From: Roseiarcus sp963813555
GTDB lineage: Bacteria; Pseudomonadota; Alphaproteobacteria; Rhizobiales; Beijerinckiaceae
Direction: 5' to 3'
Assembly (NCBI GenBank): GCA_963813555.1
Contig: CAWEZX010000006.1
Coordinates: 434,001-498,000 of the forward strand
DNA length: 64,000 nt
A model generated the notes under the pieces. The model was not told where the DNA came from, did no database searches, and saw only the letters and a list, made by a program, of their open reading frames with translations. The position numbers and the translations under genes were made by a program. Shown one piece after another: positions 19,667-28,104 of this stretch; the stretch's first letter is position 1, and every line of letters starts with the position of its first letter.

Positions 19667-20158
19667 ATGTTCGCAAAAACCACCCGGACTTTGATCACGG
19701 TCGCGGCGCTCGCGCTGGGGCTCGCCTTGAGCGCTTGCGCGCACCACGACGACAACCTTGCTGCAGGCTATGGCGCCGCCGGCCCTGGCAGCCTACAGGA
19801 ATTCAGCCAGACCGTCGGCGACCGCGTCTTCTTCACCACCGATCAGACCGACCTCTCGCCGACCGCCCAGGCGACGCTCGACAAGCAGGCGGCGTGGCTC
19901 AATCGGTACAACAAATACGGCTTCACCATTGAGGGGCATGCCGATGAGCGAGGCACGCGTGAATATAATTTCGCGCTGGGTTGGCGTCGCGCCCAAGCGG
20001 TCCACGACTATCTCATCGCCAAGGGTGTCTCCGCTTCGCGCATGAGGACGATCAGCTATGGCAAGGAGCGGCCGGTCGCTGTCTGCGACGACATTTCCTG
20101 CTGGTCGCAGAATCGCCGAGCGGTCACCGTCCTCAACGGCGCCGCCGGCAGCAGTTGA
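19667..20158 (+). CDS. pal: Peptidoglycan-associated lipoprotein Pal
   Basis: Pal is the outer-membrane anchor of the Tol-Pal envelope system. The 163-residue precursor has a lipoprotein signal with lipobox LSAC (Cys at about 24) and an OmpA-type peptidoglycan-binding domain with TIEGHADERGTREYNFALGW and the RMRTISYGKERP region. The ATG at 19667 follows GAGGAG. cpoB and tilS come next, the usual alphaproteobacterial order, but tolB is not upstream here: the preceding gene is a divergent membrane protein. Confidence 0.95.
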   Translation: MFAKTTRTLITVAALALGLALSACAHHDDNLAAGYGAAGPGSLQEFSQTVGDRVFFTTDQTDLSPTAQATLDKQAAWLNRYNKYGFTIEGHADERGTREYNFALGWRRAQAVHDYLIAKGVSASRMRTISYGKERPVAVCDDISCWSQNRRAVTVLNGAAGSS

Positions 20159-20262
20159 GCGCCTTTTGCGAACTCGAAGCGCGCAAGCCTATGGCCCGAC
20201 TTGAAATCGACAGATGCGGGGCGTATGGGCGGCTCGAACAGAATCCCATCAGGAAGCCGCCG

Positions 20263-21246
20263 GTGACGTCATTGTTTCGCCCTAGCCTCGTCGCCGCGTT
20301 CGTCGGCTGCCTCGCGCTTGCCGCGCCGGCGCAAGCGCAGTTCGATCTCTTCCACCGCCAGCCTCCGCCGCCCGCCGACATTCCCGGCGGCGCGCCGGGC
20401 GATCCCAACGACGCCGCTGGGCTCGTGGTGCGCGTCGACCGGCTCGAGGAACAACTTCGCCGGGCCAACGGCCGGATCGAGGAATTAGAGAACGCGCAGC
20501 GTCGGCTTGAGGCGCAATTGCAGAAGTTCCGGCAGGACGTTGAATTCCGGTTCGGCGATCGCTCCGGCGGCGCGCCGCCGGACTCCGACGTCGCCGAAGC
20601 GCCCTTGGCCCCGGATCAGCCGGCCGTCCCTCCACGGCCAAGACGGTCGGACGCATTCGATCCCAACGCCGATCCGAACGCGCCCGGCGCGCCGCGGCCG
20701 TTGGGAACGACTCCGCCAAGCGCGCCACTCGTGCGCGAGTCCCCGATGCCTTTGGCGCGCGAGCAGCCTGCCCCCGGCGCTCCGCTCGAACTCGGGAGAG
20801 GGCCTCCGCCCGCTCCGTCCGCGGGCGGACCGACGATTGTCGGGACCGGGGTGGCGATGCTGGACCAGCCGCGCGAGCAGTTCACCGCCGCGCTGCAGGC
20901 GTTTCAGGCGGGGCAATACCCGGAGGCGGAGGCCGGCTTCAAGGCGTTTCTCGCCGCCAATCCGGCGCATCGCCTAACCCCGGACGCGGTCTTCTACATC
21001 GGCGAGACTTATCTCCAGCGGTCACGCCCGCGCGAGGCTGCCGAGCAATATCTCAAGGTGACGACCGACTATTCCAAATCGTCGCGGGCCCCGGAGAGCA
21101 TGGTGCGGCTAGGGCAGACGCTCGCAGCGCTTGGCAATTCCGAACAGGCCTGTGCGACCCTGACCGAATTCGGCAAGCGCTACCCGACCGCGTCGGCCTT
21201 TGTGAAGAAGCTCGCCGAGCATGAGAGCGCCAAGGATCATTGTTGA
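20263..21246 (+). CDS. cpoB: Cell division coordinator CpoB (YbgF-like)
   Basis: This periplasmic protein links Tol-Pal to peptidoglycan synthesis during division. The 327-residue precursor has a signal peptide cleaved after APAQA, a short coiled coil (VDRLEEQLRRANGRIEELEN), a long Pro/Ala/Asp-rich linker (about residues 100-190) and C-terminal TPR repeats (FQAGQYPEAEAGFKAFLAAN, AVFYIGETYLQRSRPREAAE). I chose GTG at 20263 because it places the signal peptide at the N terminus, with AGGAAG upstream. The stop overlaps the tilS start. Confidence 0.9.
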   Translation: MTSLFRPSLVAAFVGCLALAAPAQAQFDLFHRQPPPPADIPGGAPGDPNDAAGLVVRVDRLEEQLRRANGRIEELENAQRRLEAQLQKFRQDVEFRFGDRSGGAPPDSDVAEAPLAPDQPAVPPRPRRSDAFDPNADPNAPGAPRPLGTTPPSAPLVRESPMPLAREQPAPGAPLELGRGPPPAPSAGGPTIVGTGVAMLDQPREQFTAALQAFQAGQYPEAEAGFKAFLAANPAHRLTPDAVFYIGETYLQRSRPREAAEQYLKVTTDYSKSSRAPESMVRLGQTLAALGNSEQACATLTEFGKRYPTASAFVKKLAEHESAKDHC

Positions 21247-22254
21247 GCGCCCGGCGCTCGCACGCTCTCTCGTCGGCCGACATCGACGCGCTGTTCGCCC
21301 CATTTGGACGGACGAAGGCGCTTCTGATCGCCGTTTCCGGCGGCCCCGAATTCAACGGCGCTGCTCCTTATGGCGGCCGAATGGGCGAAGCGGCGCGGCA
21401 AGACGCGGGTCGAGGCGGCGACGGTCGATCACGGGCTTCGACCGGAAAGCGCCCACGAGGCCAAAACCGTCGCCACGCTTTGCGCCCGGCTCGGGGTCGG
21501 CCATTGCATTCTTCAATGGAAGGGCGCGAAGCCAACTAGCCGCCTGCAGGAGCGTGCGCGGGAGGCGCGCTACCGCTTGCTCGTCGACCACGCGAAGGCG
21601 ATCGGCGCCGACGCGCTCTTAACCGCTCATCATGCCGACGACCAGGCGGAGACCGTGCTCTTTCGTCTGTTGCGCGGATCTGGCGTCGCGGGACTGCGCG
21701 GCATGGACCTCATGACCGCCCGCGACGGCATGATGATCGCCCGGCCGCTCATCGGGCTCAAGAAGCGCGATCTCATCGCCTTCGCCAATGCGCGCGGCGC
21801 GCCATTCGTCGACGACCCGTCCAATTCTGATCCACGCTTCGCGCGCACCCGCCTGCGCACGCTTCTTGCGCGTCTCGGCGAGGAAGAACTCGACGCCGAG
21901 GCGCTCGATCGGCTGGCGCGGCGCGCGCGCGAAACCGAAGAGGCGCTGACGCATCTGACCGCTGAAGTCGAGGCGCAGGTCGGCTCAGAGGGCGCGATCG
22001 ACGCTCGCGAGCTGTTCGCCGCGCCGATCGCGATCGCGCACCGGATACTGGCGCGCCGCATCGCGGCGGCCGGCGGGCGCGACGCGAGCCGCATCGGACT
22101 CGAGAAGATCGAAACGTTGGCGCTCAATCTGCACGACGCTCTCAAAGAGCGGCGGGCGCACGGCGCCAATGTCGGCGGCGCGCTCGTTCGGCTCACCGCG
22201 AAAGGCCGGCTGAGTTTCGCGGCCGAGCCGGCCAGGACCAGCGGCAAACGTTAG
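21243..22254 (+). CDS. tilS: tRNA(Ile)-lysidine synthase TilS (frame-broken at 21349)
   Basis: TilS makes lysidine at the wobble C of tRNA-Ile(CAU), an essential step. The N-terminal frame gives LLIAVSGGP and then breaks; the second frame resumes with LLMAAEWAKRRGKTRVEAAT, VDHGLRPESAHEAKTVATL, LLTAHHADDQAETVLFRLLR and FVDDPSNSDPRFARTRLR, all TilS hallmarks. Removing one A from GAATTC at 21349-21352 gives SGGPDSTALLLMAAEW, exactly the PP-loop motif. Since the gene is essential, a sequence error is the likely reason. Start is TTG at 21243 (or 21240), overlapping the cpoB stop. The product is about 337 residues. Confidence 0.88.
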
Positions 22255-22299
22255 GCGCCTTGCGACCGGCGAAGCCGCCGCGCAGGTGGGAGATTTGCG

Positions 22300-23127
22300 A
22301 TGAGCGAGAAGTCCATAGCGGAGATGCCGCTCTACACGAATTTGGATCGTATCGCGCGCGGACTGTCGGCTCGCGGGATCGGCGGCCAAGACGCGATCCC
22401 GCCGGAGCAGCTGTTTGACCTCGACCAATGGCACTATCACGGAATCGACGCGATCCGCGACGCCGCCGACCGGCTTGCGCTCGGGCCGACGAGCCGCGTG
22501 CTCGACATCGGCTCAGGCGTCGGCGGCCCTGCGCGTTATCTCGCTTATACGATTGGCTGTCGCGTGACGGCGCTGGAGCTCCTGCCTGAGCTCAACGCGA
22601 TCGCCGTCGATCTCACGCAACGCAACGGCCTCAGCGAACGCGTCACGCACATCCTCGGCGACGCCCTCGCCTATCCGTTTGCCGACGGGCAGTTCGACGC
22701 CGCGGTCAGCTGGCTGGCCATTCTCCACATTCCTGATCGGCCCTGCCTTTTCGACCAACTCGCACGCACACTGCGCTCCGGCGGCGGGTGCTATGTGGAG
22801 GATCTCTGCATGCGCGCCCCTTTCGACCCGGATGACTTACGCGACCTGGGCGAAGTCGTATTCGGCGTGTCAGTGACCCGTATCGAAGACTACGCCAAGG
22901 ACATGCGAGCGGCCGGTTTCGTCTACGTTGCAGCCACGGACTTAACCAGCGACTGGGCGCCCTACGCCGCCGAGCGACTGCTTCTATGGCGGCAGAACCA
23001 TGAGCCTTACGCGCGCATCCATGGCGAAGGCGCCTACGCCGCACAGGAGAAATTCTATTCAGTCATCGCGCGCCTGTACGAATCTGGCAGCCTTGGCGGG
23101 GTCCGTCTCGTAGCGCGCGCGCCTTAA
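22300..23127 (+). CDS. Class I SAM-dependent methyltransferase
   Basis: The product is 275 residues. Motif I is VLDIGSGVGGPARYLAYTIG, followed by VTALELLPELN, and motif IV is FDAAVSWLAILHIPDR. The layout (substrate lid DLDQWHYHGIDAI ahead of motif I) is like small-molecule N-methyltransferases of the sarcosine/dimethylglycine or sterol type, but the substrate cannot be told from sequence. The ATG at 22300 follows GTGGGAG. In many relatives ftsH follows tilS, so this gene occupies an altered neighbourhood next to the tRNA-Met insertion. Confidence 0.75.
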   Translation: MSEKSIAEMPLYTNLDRIARGLSARGIGGQDAIPPEQLFDLDQWHYHGIDAIRDAADRLALGPTSRVLDIGSGVGGPARYLAYTIGCRVTALELLPELNAIAVDLTQRNGLSERVTHILGDALAYPFADGQFDAAVSWLAILHIPDRPCLFDQLARTLRSGGGCYVEDLCMRAPFDPDDLRDLGEVVFGVSVTRIEDYAKDMRAAGFVYVAATDLTSDWAPYAAERLLLWRQNHEPYARIHGEGAYAAQEKFYSVIARLYESGSLGGVRLVARAP

Positions 23128-23215
23128 GGGGCGGACGCGTCCTGCCGGCGCCTGAGCCCCCGGCCAAAGCGAAAAGCTCGCAGCGGCTTTGCGTGGATAA
23201 GTTATTGATTATAGG

Positions 23216-23266
23216 TGGTAGCGGGACCCGGACTCGAACCGGGGACCTACGGATTGTGATCCCGCC
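23216..23266 (-). repeat. Duplicate of the tRNA-Met 3' part (att-like direct repeat)
   Basis: These 51 bases match 24914-24964, the anticodon loop to CCA end of tRNA-Met, with two differences (40 of 40 identical from the CCA end inward). The 5' half of a tRNA is absent here. Together with the intact tRNA it brackets a 1.7 kb segment, the arrangement left by integration of an element into a tRNA 3' end. Confidence 0.85.
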
Positions 23267-23373
23267 CCAATCCATTGTTCTATCCAGAGTCCTTCCACGA
23301 ACCAAGTCACCGCATCGCGTCCGATCGACCAGCTCATCGCTCTGAGCGGTTCGCGCGCGGTCAGATCGCATTG

Positions 23374-24834
23374 CTACGAGATGTAAAAGTATCGAACGAC
23401 CGATTTAGGCCATATCAGAGTGACGACGCCGACGGCCATGGCGGCGGTGGCGGCAGCAAAGGGGCCGACCGGGCTGAGACGGGCGGGTAGGATCGGCAAC
23501 GCGAACAACCCCGCAAGTAGCAAGGGAAGGAGATAACGGCCTTGCACGCCATCGATCGTTGGATAACCAACTTGGGTCCAGATCAGATACATGGTCAGGT
23601 AAGTGAGGAGGACCCCGCTACACAAAACAACCAGCGTAAGAGCGCTATCCAGGGCCTGCGGCCACGTCCGCTCGCGATTCGTCACGTCGGCCAGGGCGGC
23701 CGCAGCAAGACCGCACCAAGCGAAGACGTAGAGGCATGGAGGAAGCACCAGCTCGAGGCTGCCCAGCACCCCGACCATTTCTCTACATGTGGACCAGAAA
23801 TCCTTTACGATCGTCTCCAACGACAAGGTCACCAGTAGCAGCGGATGAGCCAAGAGAACCTTTATCTGCGCCGCGCCGTTGGTGGAGGCAAAGAGAACGT
23901 TGTGACCTTCAGGCCACAAAGGTCCTGGCGCATAGGGCTGAGGCGTCCTTATGATTTCGACCGTCGCGCGCGCCCGAGCGAGCGCGACCCACGCAAGCGG
24001 CGGAAGGGCTGCGACAAGAACCTCCCGAACACGGCGCCAGGGAGACTTGAGCGCGAGTTCCGCACCAGGGCCCAGAGGCAGCAAGAAAAGGAGGGATAGC
24101 GGAAACAGCGTCGGCCGTTGGGCGATAACCGCGGACATCAAGACGGCCGCCAAAATCCGCCGGTCTCGCTCAAGCAGCGCCAAACTCAGGGCAAGGACCG
24201 CCAGGTTCAAGGCGTCCGGATGCACGGAACTCGCAAGCGAGAGCGTCATCGGCAAGCAGAGTACCGTAAAGACCCACCAGCGCGGGGCGATGTGAAGCGC
24301 GAGCGCGCCGCAAGCCACAAAGACCGCCGCGGAAAAGAACCGCGCCAATATCCAGCTGTTGTAGGGGCTGGCCCGAATCGCGCGGCCGATGCCAAGGCCC
24401 AGGGCGGCAGGCAGGTACATGACCGGGGAATAGGAAGCCGTATTGGGTACTTCGATGTCTTGGGGCTTGTGCCATTGGGCGCTCTGTTGAATTGAAAGAA
24501 TGTTCGCGGTCAGCGAATGTTGCGGTCCGGGCGGGAGCGGCAACGCATAGCCAATTTGCGGGAGGGCCGGATCGGAAAGCAGGTAGGCTCTAGGAACCGG
24601 AGAGGCTCCGGGGTCGCGGCGGCCTATGAGCTGCAAGTGTCTGATGCTGTCGGCGCGGATGACATGGGCTGTCTCATCGGGCATTCGCCCCAGGGGCATG
24701 ATCTGCGCCATCAGCAGAGTGATTGGCAGCGCGATCAGCACGAACAGCCTGGCCGGCCACGGAGAGCGGTCGAAATCTCTGACTATCGCGCCGTACCCTT
24801 CTGGACCTTCAAAGGAGTGGCTTGCCAAATTCAA
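23374..24834 (-). CDS. DUF2142 family membrane protein
   Basis: The product is 486 residues with about 11-12 hydrophobic segments, including LFVLIALPITLLMAQIMP near the N terminus and a C-terminal VGYPTIDGVQGRYLLPLLLA. The acidic PDETAHVIRADSI loop after the first helix and the GVQGRYL motif are characteristic of DUF2142, a family seen near cell-surface polysaccharide genes and distantly like GT-C glycosyltransferases. That role is inference. It is the only gene in the segment between tRNA-Met and its partial copy, and its codon use appears less GC-biased than its neighbours. Confidence 0.8.
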   Translation of the reverse strand: MNLASHSFEGPEGYGAIVRDFDRSPWPARLFVLIALPITLLMAQIMPLGRMPDETAHVIRADSIRHLQLIGRRDPGASPVPRAYLLSDPALPQIGYALPLPPGPQHSLTANILSIQQSAQWHKPQDIEVPNTASYSPVMYLPAALGLGIGRAIRASPYNSWILARFFSAAVFVACGALALHIAPRWWVFTVLCLPMTLSLASSVHPDALNLAVLALSLALLERDRRILAAVLMSAVIAQRPTLFPLSLLFLLPLGPGAELALKSPWRRVREVLVAALPPLAWVALARARATVEIIRTPQPYAPGPLWPEGHNVLFASTNGAAQIKVLLAHPLLLVTLSLETIVKDFWSTCREMVGVLGSLELVLPPCLYVFAWCGLAAAALADVTNRERTWPQALDSALTLVVLCSGVLLTYLTMYLIWTQVGYPTIDGVQGRYLLPLLLAGLFALPILPARLSPVGPFAAATAAMAVGVVTLIWPKSVVRYFYIS

Positions 24835-24913
24835 GGTGCACCCGCTTCAGGCTTTTATCTCCATTACGGGGTGCGCGTCCATCGCGCAGCGGGCCGCAAC
24901 TCATTGAAACTAT

Positions 24914-24990
24914 TGGTAGCGGGACCCGGACTCGAACCGGGGACCTACGGATTATGATTCCGCCGCTCTAACCAGCTGAGCTATCCCGCC
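24914..24990 (-). tRNA. tRNA-Met (CAT anticodon), CCA encoded
   Basis: Read on the minus strand the sequence folds as a cloverleaf: acceptor GGCGGGA/TCCCGCT, D-arm AGCTCAGCTGGTTAGAGC, anticodon arm GCGGAATCATAATCCGT with loop ATCATAA (anticodon CAT), and T-arm CCCCGGTTCGAGTCCGGG. CCA follows in the genome at 24914-24916. It resembles elongator tRNA-Met of this group; tRNA-Ile2 (also CAT) cannot be fully excluded by eye. Its 3' part is repeated at 23216-23266. Confidence 0.93.
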
Positions 24991-25079
24991 GACATCGACG
25001 CTAAAAAAGCACGGCGCGCAAGGCGAGCCGCCCCTATAAGGAGGCGCGAACGAGCCTGTCAAGGCGCAGGCGAGAGAGT

Positions 25080-26174
25080 TCAGTCGTGGTTCAGCGTCTC
25101 AGGGAAAACGCGGGTCACGTGACCCATCTTGCGGCCGGGGCGGATCTCGAGCTTGCCATAGAGATGCAGGCCGAGGTCGGGCTGGGCGAGGATGTCGCGC
25201 CAATCCTCGGCGTCCTCGCCGATCAGATTGTGCATTTCGACCCGGCCGCGACGCGTCGGCGCGCCCAGCGGCCAGCCGGCGATGGCTCGGATATGCTGCT
25301 CGAATTGCGACGTCTGCGCGCCCTCGAGCGTCCAGTGGCCGGAATTGTGGACGCGCGGCGCGATCTCGTTGACGATGAGCGCTTCGTGGCCGTGACGGTC
25401 GCGGGTGACGAACATCTCGACCGCGAGCACGCCGACATAATCGAGCGCTCCGAGCACGGAGGCGCCAATGCGCTTGGCCTCGGCCGCCGTCTCCGCGCTG
25501 ACGCGCGCGGGCATGCGGGTGCGGGCCAGGATGTGGCGCTCGTGCTCGTTCTCGCAGAGGTCGTAAGCCGCGATCTCGCCCTCCAGGCTGCGGGCCGCGA
25601 CCACCGACACCTCGCGCTCGAAAGCGACGAAGCCCTCGAGAATCATCGGCGCCGAGCCCAGCGTGCGGTGAACCGCCGCGACGTTGGAGCCTTCGCGGAT
25701 CAGCGACTGGCCCTTGCCGTCGTAACCGAACCGCCGGGTCTTGAGAATCGCGGGACGGCCGAGCTCGGCGACCGCGCGCACCAGCGCGCCCGCATCCTCG
25801 ACGCCAACAAAGGGGGCGACCTTATGGCCGAGATCGCGCAGGAAAGTCTTTTCCGTCCGCCGGTCCTGGGTCAGCGCCAGGGCGCGGGCCCCGGGACGGA
25901 CGGCTACGCGCTCAGCGAGAAATTCGACCGTCGATGTCGGCACGTTCTCGAACTCGAAAGTGACGACGTCGACGCCTTGAGCGAAACGGGCAAGCGCCTC
26001 CTCGTCGTCGAAGGCGGCGACGGTCCGGGCGGCCGCGGCGTCATAGGCCGGGGCCTCCGCCTCGGGGGCGAAGATGTGGGTGCGCAAGCCGACTTTCAGC
26101 GCGGCGATCGCCAGCATGCGCCCGAGCTGGCCTGCGCCAAGAATCCCGATCGTCGCGCCGGGGCTCAGGATCAT
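25080..26174 (-). CDS. purK: 5-(carboxyamino)imidazole ribonucleotide synthase PurK
   Basis: PurK is an ATP-grasp enzyme that carboxylates AIR to N5-CAIR in purine synthesis. The 364-residue product has IGILGAGQLGRMLAIAALKV at the N terminus, ILKTRRFGYDGKGQ (ATP-grasp loop) and LIVNEIAPRVHNSGHWT near the C terminus. Its ATG overlaps the purE stop as ATGA; the two act consecutively. Confidence 0.96.
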   Translation of the reverse strand: MILSPGATIGILGAGQLGRMLAIAALKVGLRTHIFAPEAEAPAYDAAAARTVAAFDDEEALARFAQGVDVVTFEFENVPTSTVEFLAERVAVRPGARALALTQDRRTEKTFLRDLGHKVAPFVGVEDAGALVRAVAELGRPAILKTRRFGYDGKGQSLIREGSNVAAVHRTLGSAPMILEGFVAFEREVSVVAARSLEGEIAAYDLCENEHERHILARTRMPARVSAETAAEAKRIGASVLGALDYVGVLAVEMFVTRDRHGHEALIVNEIAPRVHNSGHWTLEGAQTSQFEQHIRAIAGWPLGAPTRRGRVEMHNLIGEDAEDWRDILAQPDLGLHLYGKLEIRPGRKMGHVTRVFPETLNHD

Positions 26175-26692
26175 CGTCCGTTCGTCTCAGACTTTGGGCC
26201 ATCATCTTGGGGGCGCTCGGCGACCTCGGCCGTGCGCTGGGTCCGCCACGCCTCGAGTCGCGCCGCAAGCGCTTCGTCGCTCAGCGCCAGCACGGCTGAG
26301 GCGAGCAGCGCGGCGTTGACCGCCCCCGCCTCGCCGATCGCAAGTGTTCCAACCGGAACGCCCGCCGGCATCTGCACAATGGACAAAAGGCTGTCCTGCC
26401 CCGACAGCGCCTTTGAGGGGACCGGGACGCCGAACACCGGAAGCGTGGTCATGGCCGCCGTCATGCCCGGCAGATGCGCGGCGCCGCCCGCCCCAGCGAT
26501 GACGACCTTGAAGCCCGCGGCCTTCGCGCCCTTGGCGAAGGCCACCAGCCGGTCGGGAGTGCGATGAGCGGAGACGATCCGCGCGTCGTAACCGACGCCG
26601 AGCGCCTGAAGCGTCTCAGCGGCGCGGCGCATGACCGCCCAATCGGACTGGCTGCCCATGATGATGGCGACAGGCTTCGAGGCCCCGCTCAC
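26171..26692 (-). CDS. purE: N5-CAIR mutase PurE
   Basis: PurE converts N5-CAIR to CAIR. The 173-residue product carries VAIIMGSQSDWAVMRRAAET, VSAHRTPDRLVAFAKGAKA and VIAGAGGAAHLPGMTAAMTT, the phosphate and substrate loops of the class I enzyme. GTG at 26692 (VSGASKPVAIIMG) fits homologs better than the ATG at 26764, which adds an Arg-rich leader. purK follows with an ATGA overlap. Confidence 0.95.
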   Translation of the reverse strand: MSGASKPVAIIMGSQSDWAVMRRAAETLQALGVGYDARIVSAHRTPDRLVAFAKGAKAAGFKVVIAGAGGAAHLPGMTAAMTTLPVFGVPVPSKALSGQDSLLSIVQMPAGVPVGTLAIGEAGAVNAALLASAVLALSDEALAARLEAWRTQRTAEVAERPQDDGPKSETNGR

Positions 26693-26952
26693 AGGCACCC
26701 GCCGAGGCCCGAGTCGACGCGATTCATGGGGCTTGCGCTTAAAGGAAGGGCGCCAAGCGCGCAAGCGCGAACGTTCCGCGATGCGGATCGCTCAAGCGCC
26801 TGCGGAAATCGTGATCCGGACGACCCAGGAATTAGCAGAATTAGATTGACAATGCGTTACTGCACGCAGAAGGTTGTATTGTGGCGATTGTGTGTAGGAG
26901 CCCGGGTGGCGGGCCCATTGGATTGAGGTGAGAACAAACAAGGGGATGTGCT

Positions 26953-27966
26953 ATGATCAGCAAATTACGCGCCGGTGCGACCGCAGTTGCGGGAGGCATT
27001 GCACTGGCTTTCGAGCTTTTCGCGGCCCACCCAGCAAGCGCCACATTGGCGCTTACACCGGACGGCATCGCCGACGGGTTCGTGCTGAGCACGTTCGCGA
27101 CAACAAATCCGGGGAACACCGGCTGCTGTAACGGCCCGTTCGGGTTAGGGGTCAATAGCGCTGGCAATGTGCTCGTTAACACGGGCGCCGGGACATTGTA
27201 CGTGTTCTCGGACGTTGACGACCAAACGCCAGCGACCGCCCTTTTTACACAGCCCAGCAATAACTATGTCGGCGCGTTTACCTCATCGGGCGGTACAGTT
27301 TATGGCGCGGTTTACGGCGGCAACTACGAATCCTTCAACCTGGACGGCACGGTCGCCAACGCGAACGTCTTCCCAACGCTAGCAGGAGAAGCCTATCTCG
27401 GGATGTGGACTAATCCGGTCAATGGACACATCATCTCCAATAGCGGGCTTGGGCTGATTGACATCAACCCGACGACGGGCGATTTCTTCGTCATCACAAG
27501 CAGCACCGGCGACGGCGTGTCGGTCTCGCCCGACGGGAAAACCGCCTATTCCGAGCAAGGTTCGATCAACGGCTACACCGACGCTCCCGGGGGAGCCCAG
27601 GTGTTCAATTCCGGTTCCCAGTTTCCGAGCCCTGACGGCACCGGCGTGATATCCGGCGGCACATTCAATGGCGATATCATCGTCAACGACAATAGCGGGA
27701 GTATCTTTCTGTTGAATCCGACCACCAAGGTGTCGGACATGATCGCATCCGGCGGCACGCGCGGCGACTACACCCAGGCGGACACGAACAACGGGAGTTT
27801 GCTTCTCGACTACAGCGACATCGTGGCCCGCTTGACCTGCCCGGATTGTTCGTTCGTGCCGCCCACCGTGCCGGAACCCGCGACCTGGACGATGATGCTG
27901 ATCGGCTTCGCCGGCCTCGGGTTTCTCGGCTATCGCCGGGCGAGGGTTCGGCCTGGGATCGCGTAA
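26953..27966 (+). CDS. PEP-CTERM sorting domain protein
   Basis: This is a secreted surface protein of 337 residues. The N-terminal signal peptide ends near AAHPASA; the body has repeated Gly/Asn-rich strands like a beta-propeller (GLGVNSAGNVLVNTGAGTLY, GLGLIDINPTTGDFFVITSS). The C terminus has the full anchor: VPEPATWTMMLIGFAGLGFL followed by GYRRARVR. Proteins of this class are processed by exosortase and placed in the exopolysaccharide matrix; no exosortase gene is in the window. AAGGGGATG precedes the start, and a clear terminator follows. The 260-bp gap upstream holds no gene I can support. Confidence 0.88.
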   Translation: MISKLRAGATAVAGGIALAFELFAAHPASATLALTPDGIADGFVLSTFATTNPGNTGCCNGPFGLGVNSAGNVLVNTGAGTLYVFSDVDDQTPATALFTQPSNNYVGAFTSSGGTVYGAVYGGNYESFNLDGTVANANVFPTLAGEAYLGMWTNPVNGHIISNSGLGLIDINPTTGDFFVITSSTGDGVSVSPDGKTAYSEQGSINGYTDAPGGAQVFNSGSQFPSPDGTGVISGGTFNGDIIVNDNSGSIFLLNPTTKVSDMIASGGTRGDYTQADTNNGSLLLDYSDIVARLTCPDCSFVPPTVPEPATWTMMLIGFAGLGFLGYRRARVRPGIA

Positions 27967-27988
27967 AACCGTTGATCTTGCGTAGCGT

Positions 27989-28016
27989 AAAAGGCCGCCC
28001 ACGGGCGGCCTTTTTG
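27989..28016 (+). terminator. Rho-independent terminator of the PEP-CTERM gene
   Basis: A GGCCGCC/GGCGGCC hairpin with loop CACG (27993-28010) is preceded by AAAA and followed by TTTTTG. It begins 23 bases after the stop codon. Confidence 0.9.
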
Positions 28017-28104
28017 TTGGGCGCTACGCTCAAATCAAGGAAATGGCAGCGGCAAGCGCGCGAGGACGATCTCCTTTGCCAGGCGCGGCTTGGCGCGGTA
28101 GGCG

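Noticed and set aside
23251..23290. Possible tRNA-His or other tRNA around GGATTGTGATCCC
   Set aside because: The GTG-like loop is on the opposite strand to the conserved T-arm and there is no matching acceptor. The segment is explained as a copy of the tRNA-Met 3' part.
26846..26880. TTGACA as a -35 box for the PEP-CTERM gene
   Set aside because: No convincing -10 box is found at 16-18 bases; the match alone is weak.
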